A DNA stretch of 11,896 bases from Anaerolineaceae bacterium UBA2274. Its GTDB lineage: Bacteria; Chloroflexota; Anaerolineae; Anaerolineales; Anaerolineaceae. The notes below the pieces were generated by a model. The model saw nothing but the letters and a program-made list of their open reading frames with translations, made no database searches and was not told where the DNA came from. Positions 6,624-11,896 of the stretch are shown here, in pieces. Numbering within the stretch: position 1 is the first letter of the stretch; every line of letters starts with the position of its first letter. Location: the NCBI GenBank assembly GCA_002347705.1, contig DDWY01000042.1, positions 46,492 to 58,387 on the forward strand, in the 5' to 3' direction. The position numbers were made by a program, and so were the translations under genes.

Positions 6624-7325
6624 ATGACAGATCCAAAACAATTTGGCAAATTATTTATTGTGGCAACTCCAATCGGCAACCCACAGGATATTACATTAAG
6701 GGCGATTGAAACCCTGAGGACTGTGGATGCCGTTATTTGCGAGGAACGCAAAGATGGTTCCAGGTTATTGAAGCAGTTGGAAATCACCGCCAAACCATTA
6801 ATCGAACTCAACGAACACAACGAGAGCGATATGATCCAACAAGTCCTGATCGATCTGATGAACGGCAAGAACATGGCGCTGATCTCAGATTGCGGTACGC
6901 CTGTTTTTTCTGATCCAGGCAGGCAGCTCCTGAAGCTGACGGCTGAAATACGCATCAAGGTGGTGCCTGTTCCTGGTGCGTCATCTTTGATGGCTGCGCT
7001 TTCCCTCTGCCCCTTCGATATGGAAAATTTCACCTTCCTGGGATTCCTGCCCCCAAAGACGGAACAGCGTTCAACCGTCTTGCAAAAACACACAACTTCA
7101 AACTTTCCAATTATCCTGATGGACACACCCTATCGATTGGCGAAGCTGCTGGATGAAGTCATTAAAACTTTTGGCCGGCAGCAGCAGATTTTTCTTGCTC
7201 TCGACCTGACCCTGCCCTCCGAAACCGTCTATCTGGGGAGCGCGCAGGACATTGCAGCCCAAGTTCAAGGTCGGAAAGCAGAGTTTATCCTGATTTTAGA
7301 TCGACCCCAACGGAGGAGGTTTTGA
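6624..7325 (+). CDS. rsmI: RsmI-like 16S rRNA (cytidine-2'-O)-methyltransferase, short form
   Basis: RsmI uses SAM to methylate the 2'-O of C1402 in 16S rRNA helix 44. The tetrapyrrole-methylase fold is marked by LFIVATPIGNPQDITLRAI (10-28), ALISDCGTPVFSDPGR (85-100), VVPVPGASSLMAAL (113-126) and FTFLGFLPPK (136-145). Two points are unusual. The usual EDTR-type motif is replaced by EERKDGSRLL (40-49). The protein ends at 233 residues, whereas typical RsmI has about 280 with a C-terminal helical domain, which is missing. ATG 6624 is preferred, with AAGAGAAGG just upstream; ATG 6603 lies too close to the predicted transcription start. Its TGA overlaps the TTG of the next gene by 4 bases. The family is sure; the exact target is less so. 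Confidence 0.85.
   Translation: MTDPKQFGKLFIVATPIGNPQDITLRAIETLRTVDAVICEERKDGSRLLKQLEITAKPLIELNEHNESDMIQQVLIDLMNGKNMALISDCGTPVFSDPGRQLLKLTAEIRIKVVPVPGASSLMAALSLCPFDMENFTFLGFLPPKTEQRSTVLQKHTTSNFPIILMDTPYRLAKLLDEVIKTFGRQQQIFLALDLTLPSETVYLGSAQDIAAQVQGRKAEFILILDRPQRRRF
7312..7318 (+). promoter_or_regulatory. Ribosome binding site deciding the TTG start of the Tgt-like gene
   Basis: Two overlapping GGAG motifs lie at 7312-7315 and 7315-7318. The first is 6 bases before the TTG at 7322, a normal spacing. No ATG precedes the conserved PVFMPDATYG segment, and the next ATG (residue 20) would cut into it, so the TTG start is favoured. Confidence 0.65.
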
Positions 7326-8419
7326 GCTCCACAGGATCACTCCTGGTGCGGGGGCAATCCCTGGCGCTGCCGGTTTTCATGCCGGATGCAACCTATGGCT
7401 ACGTTCGCAGCCTGACAGCTGATGATCTGCGCGAAGTCGGTTTACCAATCCTGATGATGAATGCCTTTCATCTCATGCAAAAACCCGGCTCCTCGCTCAT
7501 CTCCACCCTCGGCGGTTTGCACAAAATGGCAGCCTGGAATGGGCTCATCATGACCGATTCAGGTGGCTTTCAGGCTTATTCTCTCATCCGTCAAAACGCA
7601 AAATTTGGCAGCCTGACCGAAAAAGGGATCGTCTTTTACCCGGAAGGCTCCTCCAGGAAACTGCTTCTGACCCCCGAAAAGAGCATTCAACTTCAGATGA
7701 GCTACGGCTCGGACATTCTCGTCTGCCTTGACGATTGCACCCATGTGACTGCCAGCAGGGCAGAACAGGAGGCTTCCGTTAGCCGCACCCTCGCCTGGGC
7801 TGCCAGGGCCAAAACAAGCTACCTGGCGCAGCTCAGATCGCGAAAGTGGTCCGATGAAGAACGCCCTTTGCTCTTCGCTGTCATTCAAGGTGGCGCTGAG
7901 TTGGACTTGCGCCGCCGTTGTGCGCAAGGGCTGCTTGAAATCGGGTTCGATGGCTTCGGTTTCGGCGGCTGGCCGCTGGATGAAGACTCCAACCTGATCA
8001 CCGACATTCTCGAATATACACGCTCGCTCATTCCGCGAGAGTTTCCTATCCACGCTCTTGGTATCGGTCATCCTGTTGGGATCGTCACCAGTTTCAGGCT
8101 GGGTTACGAAATGTTCGACTGCGCCCTGCCCACCCGGGATGCACGCCATGGGCGGCTCTACACCTGGTCTGAAGACAATCCTCCTCTCACACCAGACGGT
8201 AAATGGCTCAAATTCCGCTACATCAATACCGAAGAGAATTTCCGCGACTCAGGTCCGATCTCACCAGATTGCGACTGTGAATGCTGCCGGAATTACTCAA
8301 TGGGCTACCTGTTCCACCTCTACCGCATGCGCGACCCGTCTTACATGCGTCTTGCCACCAAGCACAACCTGCGTTTCATGACGCGCCTGATCGAAAGGTT
8401 GAAGCAAGCAAATGCCTGA
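7322..8419 (+). CDS. tgt: Divergent Tgt-family (queuine/preQ1) transglycosylase
   Basis: Tgt swaps guanine for a 7-deazaguanine base, normally preQ1 at G34 of GUN-anticodon tRNAs. The TIM-barrel signatures are present: FMPDATYG (19-26), NAFHL (47-51), DSGGFQ (79-84, with the base-binding Asp), LDDC (136-139), VIQGG (188-192), and FDCALPTR (265-272) with the predicted nucleophile D266. The zinc site is C317-x-C319-x2-C322 with H348. The loop normally reading GGLAVGE, which helps recognise the base, is GGWPLDE here (215-221), and canonical NTFHL is NAFHL. All catalytic residues look intact, so it is probably an active enzyme with a changed base or RNA preference. It overlaps rsmI by 4 bases and the next gene by 8. 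It could still be the genome's only Tgt. Confidence 0.85.
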   Translation: MSSTGSLLVRGQSLALPVFMPDATYGYVRSLTADDLREVGLPILMMNAFHLMQKPGSSLISTLGGLHKMAAWNGLIMTDSGGFQAYSLIRQNAKFGSLTEKGIVFYPEGSSRKLLLTPEKSIQLQMSYGSDILVCLDDCTHVTASRAEQEASVSRTLAWAARAKTSYLAQLRSRKWSDEERPLLFAVIQGGAELDLRRRCAQGLLEIGFDGFGFGGWPLDEDSNLITDILEYTRSLIPREFPIHALGIGHPVGIVTSFRLGYEMFDCALPTRDARHGRLYTWSEDNPPLTPDGKWLKFRYINTEENFRDSGPISPDCDCECCRNYSMGYLFHLYRMRDPSYMRLATKHNLRFMTRLIERLKQANA

Positions 8420-9218
8420 AAAAGAAGAAGATCAAACTCTGATCGATCAGGTGACTCGTTCAGCGAAATATGCGCAACTACCTGGCACGCTCGTTTCTCG
8501 CATTACCCATGAAGAAGCAAAAAAGCATAAGCGCAAGCAGGATGTCATTCAGTCCACTCGCACACGATTACACCAATTGACAGGCGCGTACCTCGCTCCT
8601 AAGATAGACTATACGCAGTGGCTTCATAATTTCAAATCCTTGAGCCTAAATGATGAATTGGGGATAAAAGCCACCAGTCTCAGCATGATGCGTCTGCATG
8701 CTTCCACCTATGAGCGCGTCGAGGTTTTGCCAACTTTTTTCCAGACCTCGCTTGCGCCCATCAGTCCGGTTAAATCCGTTTTGGATCTCGCTTGTGGCTT
8801 GAATCCCCTTTCCATTCCCTGGATGCCGCTCGCGGATGACTTCACCTACCTTGCCAGTGACGTGGTTGCTCCGCTGGTCAATTTTCTGGCACATTACTTT
8901 GAATTGTTTGCTAACAACGCCAAAGCCTCAATCCTGGATCTTTCTTATTCCATCCCCAGTCAACCTGTACAGCTCGCTCTCCTGATGAAGACACTCCCTT
9001 TGATGGAACAAATTGAACACGGGCTGTCACAAAAGATCATCGAGAATCTCAATGCTGATCACATTCTTGTCACTTACCCCCTTCGCAGCCTGGGTGGAAG
9101 GAAAAAAGGGATGGAGGAAACCTACCGTTCTCAATTCGATCAGCTTGTAGCTGGTCGAGCCTGGGAAATCCAGGAATTTCGTTTTCCCAACGAAGTCGCC
9201 TACCTGGTAACAAAATGA
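8412..9218 (+). CDS. ArmA/Rmt-family 16S rRNA m7G1405 methyltransferase
   Basis: The ArmA/Rmt (FmrO) family methylates N7 of G1405 in helix 44, which blocks 4,6-linked deoxystreptamine aminoglycosides. All the family hallmarks I know from ArmA and RmtB are here: STRTRLHQLTGAY (48-60), LHASTYERV (95-103), the SAM motif VLDLACGLNPL (123-133), an acidic residue at D150, LLMKTLPLME (190-199), and YPLRSLGGRKKGMEETY (222-238). The length of 268 is close to ArmA and RmtB (about 250). The ATG at 8412 overlaps the previous stop by 8 bases with only a weak, distant AAAGG, so translation is probably coupled. There are no mobile-element remains, and the gene looks native to the operon. The family is strongly supported; G1405 as target is inferred. 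Confidence 0.9.
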   Translation: MPEKEEDQTLIDQVTRSAKYAQLPGTLVSRITHEEAKKHKRKQDVIQSTRTRLHQLTGAYLAPKIDYTQWLHNFKSLSLNDELGIKATSLSMMRLHASTYERVEVLPTFFQTSLAPISPVKSVLDLACGLNPLSIPWMPLADDFTYLASDVVAPLVNFLAHYFELFANNAKASILDLSYSIPSQPVQLALLMKTLPLMEQIEHGLSQKIIENLNADHILVTYPLRSLGGRKKGMEETYRSQFDQLVAGRAWEIQEFRFPNEVAYLVTK

Positions 9219-10036
9219 TTTTCGAACAGGCTTTTCTCGATTCGCTCATTCAGGCAGTGGAAACCTCCCGTAAGTACCGCGACCTTCACATCCCACATGC
9301 CACCTTAAAGGATTTGCTTGCCTACGAAAGTCACCATAGCAATTCCCGCAAAGAGCTTGAAGCAAACTTCCGCAAATCTCTGCACAACGTCATGGCGCCT
9401 TATCTTGAAGATGTCAATTATCCGGTAGAAACTGCCAATCTGGCAGAGTTCCATGCCCAGGATCCCTCATCCGCGGAGGTGAAATCCTGGTGCCAGAAAA
9501 TAATGAGTCATCACGCCTCCAGTCGGGAACGCCTGCCCTACCTCGATGCCTTTTACCAGAAAATATTTGCCAAAATCGGCACTCCAGAGTCAATCCTCGA
9601 CCTCGCCTGCGCTCTCGATCCACTCGGACTGCCCTGGATGAACCTGCCCCTATCGACCAATTTTGTAGCTTATGACATCCACCAACCCCGGCTCGAATTC
9701 CTGCAGGCATTCTTTGAGTATTTCTATCCGGGTGCCCAGGCAATCCACCAGGACATTCTGACTCATATTCCTGACCAAAAAGCAGACTGTGCCTTCTTCT
9801 TCAAAGAAGCCCACCGCCTCGAAAAGCGCCGTCCTGGCAGCAATCGCGAGCTGTTTGCGGGTCTCAACGCCAAATGGCTGGTGGTCAGCCTGCCAAGCCG
9901 AGACCTGGCAGGGCACCATTCCCTTGAAACCTATCACACAAGCCTGATCCAAAAGGCAATTGAAGGTCAGCCTTGGCAACTCACCACCGACACGGCAGGC
10001 GATGAGCTAATATTCTTCATCCAGAAACATGACTGA
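9215..10036 (+). CDS. Degenerate ArmA/Rmt paralogue, possible pseudoenzyme
   Basis: This is a tandem paralogue of the preceding gene, overlapping it as ATGA. The same block order is visible: SHHASSRERLPYLDAFYQKIF (98-118; shown in part by HASSRERL), ILDLACALDPLGLPWM (127-142), VAYDIHQPRLEFL (151-163), FFFKEAHRLEK (194-204), and VVSLPSRDLAG (223-233) then ETYHTSL. Key motifs have drifted: ACGxNP is ACALDP (Gly to Ala, Asn to Asp), KxLPLxE is KEAHRLE, and SLGGRxKGME is DLAGHHSLET. It could be an inactive partner of its neighbour, an enzyme with another rRNA target, or a decaying copy. The frame is intact over 273 codons, which speaks against simple decay. It overlaps rsmF by 8 bases. Confidence 0.8.
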   Translation: MIFEQAFLDSLIQAVETSRKYRDLHIPHATLKDLLAYESHHSNSRKELEANFRKSLHNVMAPYLEDVNYPVETANLAEFHAQDPSSAEVKSWCQKIMSHHASSRERLPYLDAFYQKIFAKIGTPESILDLACALDPLGLPWMNLPLSTNFVAYDIHQPRLEFLQAFFEYFYPGAQAIHQDILTHIPDQKADCAFFFKEAHRLEKRRPGSNRELFAGLNAKWLVVSLPSRDLAGHHSLETYHTSLIQKAIEGQPWQLTTDTAGDELIFFIQKHD

Positions 10037-11507
10037 ATCCAACGCGCTTCTCCCAATCGAAATCCAGGAAGCCATCGCACGCTACCGCCCTTATCTCTTG
10101 CCTGCGGACTATGAAGAGCTGCTCGCTGCTGCTAACCGGGCTGCGCCGTCAGCGGTACGCGTCAACTTGCTAAAATCAACAAATCCCAGGCAAGACCTCG
10201 AGGCCTGGTCTGAGCGTTATGGCTGGCAAACAGCTCCTGTCGCCTTTTCCAGTTCCTCCTGGCAGGTGCTCTCCAGCCAAACCGCTCCCGGTCAAACGCT
10301 CGAACACCGCCTCGGATACTATTACGTCCAGGATGCAGCCTCCATTCTGCCAGGCTCACTTTTCTCCGCATCGTCAACTCCCAGGCTCGTACTGGACATG
10401 GCTGCCTCACCAGGCGGTAAAACTACACAGCTTGTGGATCACAACCTCGACCAGGATTTTGTCATCGCCAACGATTCCTCCGCCTCACGGCTTTCTGCCT
10501 TGCGCACCATCCTGCAGGTTTGGGGTTCTGCCAATCAAATGATCTCCAACTTCGCTGGAGAACGCCTTGGGGACTGGTTTCCCCAAACTTTTGATCGTAT
10601 TTTGCTTGATGCCCCGTGCAGCATGGAGAGCCTGCGCGTTTCCGCCTCTCATCCACCCAGACCGATCACTCCCGACGAGCTGAGCCGCCTTGCTACGAGG
10701 CAACTCGCTCTGCTGACATCCGCTGCCAAAGCCCTGAAACCCGGCGGGGAATTGGTGTACTCCACCTGCACGCTTGCGCCTGAGGAAGATGAAGCCGTGG
10801 TAAACGCCCTGCTAAATCTTGCCCCGAATGCCTTCCAAATTAACAAGATTCCTCTCGGTATTTCAGAAGCTTCAGGGTTGAAGTCCTTTGAGGATCAGAC
10901 TTTCCACCCAACTCTGGAAAATAGCTGGCGGGTTTGGCCCCACATTTTTGAAACAAACGGCTTCTTTGCGGTCCTGCTCACCAAAGTCGCTGATTTTTCC
11001 TCTGATCCCCTGCAACCGCCTGCCCGTCCATTTTCCGCGACGGGTTTTGTTCCGGTCCCAGCCAGTCAATTAGCTGTTTTTGATGCACAGCTTATGGATC
11101 TTTACGGTCTCAGCTTGATCCCGCACTTGTCCCAAAGCGGATTAATGCTCCACCAAAGGGGCAACAACCTGCATCTGCTCCCCAAATCCTATCTCGACCA
11201 CTTCCCCTCGCTGCCATACCACAGCCTCGGAATGCCTTTTGGCAAAATTTATCACGGAGAGCTTGCCTTATCTGTTGAGTTGATCAACCGATTTGGAAAC
11301 CTTTTTAACGCCAATATCTGGACCATTCCTGCGGATAAAGTAGCGCAATGGCTCTCAGGGCAGGATTTGCGAAATCTAAACTTTCAGGGACTGAGAATGG
11401 GATCGGTTGTCATCATTCGAGATGAACTAGGACGAAACCTGGGCGCGGGAAAACTCTCAGCTAACAGATTGAGAAATCTTCTACCAAACCGTAATTTACT
11501 TGGATAA
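10029..11507 (+). CDS. rsmF: RsmF-like 16S rRNA m5C methyltransferase
   Basis: RsmF (NOL1/NOP2/Sun family) makes m5C1407 in E. coli 16S rRNA helix 44, and also C1400 and C1404 in Thermus. The N-terminal RNA-binding part leads to YYYVQDAASILP (97-108). The Rossmann domain has the SAM motif LDMAASPGGKT (122-132), motif IV DAPCS (194-198, C197), and motif VI STCT (245-248) with the predicted catalytic C247, then PEEDE. WRVWPHIFETNGFFAVLL (300-317) closes the catalytic domain. About 170 more residues form a PUA-like C-terminal part ending GRNLGAGKLSANRLRNLLP (468-486). This tail and the lack of a NusB-like N-terminus favour RsmF over RsmB. It is the last gene of the overlapping operon and stops 7 bases from the stop of rsmE. 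Which cytosine it modifies is inferred. Confidence 0.9.
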   Translation: MTESNALLPIEIQEAIARYRPYLLPADYEELLAAANRAAPSAVRVNLLKSTNPRQDLEAWSERYGWQTAPVAFSSSSWQVLSSQTAPGQTLEHRLGYYYVQDAASILPGSLFSASSTPRLVLDMAASPGGKTTQLVDHNLDQDFVIANDSSASRLSALRTILQVWGSANQMISNFAGERLGDWFPQTFDRILLDAPCSMESLRVSASHPPRPITPDELSRLATRQLALLTSAAKALKPGGELVYSTCTLAPEEDEAVVNALLNLAPNAFQINKIPLGISEASGLKSFEDQTFHPTLENSWRVWPHIFETNGFFAVLLTKVADFSSDPLQPPARPFSATGFVPVPASQLAVFDAQLMDLYGLSLIPHLSQSGLMLHQRGNNLHLLPKSYLDHFPSLPYHSLGMPFGKIYHGELALSVELINRFGNLFNANIWTIPADKVAQWLSGQDLRNLNFQGLRMGSVVIIRDELGRNLGAGKLSANRLRNLLPNRNLLG

Positions 11508-11514
11508 TTATGGT

Positions 11515-11896
11515 TTATTGGCAGAGATGCCGGATGATGGCGCAGCCAGCTATGCAAGCCGTTTCCATGCGCAGGATATTCGTGCCCAAAGAGATCTGCT
11601 GAAAACCGTGTTTTTCCGCTAAAGCAACTTCATCAGAACTAAAGCCGCCTTCAGGTCCAATCAGCAGGGCGATTTCCGCGTTTTCGCTGTCCCCGACGCC
11701 CAGCATGTTTGCACAGATCTGACTCACAATCGCCGTGCTTTCCCAGGCGATCAGTTTTACCGCGCAGTCCTCAGCGTCTGCCAGCATTTCTTCATATGTC
11801 AGCACGGGTTTCAAGATGGGCAGCCTGGACCGCATGGATTGCTCGGCGGCTTCCCGCATTATCGCGTCCAGGCGTTCCTGGCGCGCGCTGTTTTGC
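11515..11896 (-). CDS. rsmE: 16S rRNA m3U1498 methyltransferase RsmE, 3' part
   Basis: RsmE is a SPOUT-class enzyme that methylates N3 of U1498, the base opposite the decoding site in helix 44. The visible 126 residues are the C-terminal half; the frame stays open to the window edge, so the ATG at 11857-11859 is internal and the true start lies outside. The trefoil-knot signature is clear: ALLIGPEGGFSSDEV followed by ISLGTNILRMETA. Upstream, AAEQSMRSRLP matches the conserved EAAEQSxRxxxP segment. It converges on rsmF with 7 bases between stop codons and no visible hairpin, so the transcripts may overlap. Confidence 0.95.
   Translation of the reverse strand, partial: QNSARQERLDAIMREAAEQSMRSRLPILKPVLTYEEMLADAEDCAVKLIAWESTAIVSQICANMLGVGDSENAEIALLIGPEGGFSSDEVALAEKHGFQQISLGTNILRMETACIAGCAIIRHLCQ

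Noticed and set aside
6624..7325. Cobalamin or siroheme methylase
   Set aside because: The tetrapyrrole-methylase fold is shared, but IVATPIGN, SDCGTP and GFLPPK are RsmI signatures, and no cobalamin genes are near.
7559..8149. Long open frame on the minus strand opposite the Tgt-like gene
   Set aside because: It is a shadow of the codon use of the Tgt-like gene; the product has no recognisable motif and no start signals.
7322..8419. DpdA-type DNA deazaguanine transglycosylase
   Set aside because: The CxCxxC...H zinc site and FDCALPTR motif are those of bacterial Tgt, and no other dpd gene is nearby.
8412..10036. Recently acquired mobile aminoglycoside resistance cassette
   Set aside because: No transposase, integrase, attachment sites or other resistance genes are seen, and the genes overlap their operon neighbours.
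10029..11507. RsmB (m5C967) instead of RsmF
   Set aside because: There is no NusB-like N-terminal domain, and a long PUA-like C-terminal part is present, as in RsmF.
11500..11530. Terminator between rsmF and rsmE
   Set aside because: No stem-loop with a T-tract is visible in or around the 7-base gap.

Overview
The window looks like a piece of a bacterial chromosome from the Chloroflexota, most likely the class Anaerolineae. This is an inference from gene style: a RodZ-like protein with two helix-turn-helix domains, a membrane-anchored TPR protein with a Pro-Thr tail, a divergent MurJ and a divergent RsmI/Tgt pair. Base composition is moderate in the genes and visibly AT-rich in the first 400 bases. 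No tRNA, rRNA, transposase, integrase or CRISPR array is visible. The genes read as ordinary, native chromosomal genes rather than a recent insertion.

Layout. Positions 1-408 are non-coding and hold two copies of a 23-bp repeat, an inverted repeat and the likely promoter region of rplI. The plus strand then carries rplI (ribosomal protein L9 with an acidic tail) ending in a clear terminator, followed by a rodZ-like gene and rimO (S12 methylthiotransferase), which end in a terminator shared with the opposite strand. On the minus strand, murJ (lipid II flippase) runs into a gene for a membrane-anchored TPR-like protein. From 6624 a plus-strand operon of five genes follows, each overlapping the next by 4 or 8 bases: an rsmI-like methylase, a divergent Tgt-like transglycosylase, two tandem homologues of the ArmA/Rmt 16S rRNA m7G1405 methyltransferases (the second with degenerate motifs), and an rsmF-like m5C methyltransferase. 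The last gene converges, with 7 bases between stop codons, on the 3' part of rsmE (16S rRNA m3U1498), which runs off the right edge.

How the genes may work together. By family precedent, RsmI (C1402), ArmA/Rmt (G1405), RsmF (C1407) and RsmE (U1498) all act on helix 44 of 16S rRNA, at or beside the decoding site. RimO modifies S12 near the same site, and Tgt normally modifies the wobble base that is read there. The window therefore looks like a decoding-centre modification locus. Its unusual parts are a native-looking Rmt pair instead of a mobile resistance gene, a degenerate second Rmt that may be a pseudoenzyme or may have a new target, and a Tgt paralogue with a changed base-recognition loop locked between rRNA methylases. 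The rodZ/murJ/TPR part is a separate cell-envelope theme.
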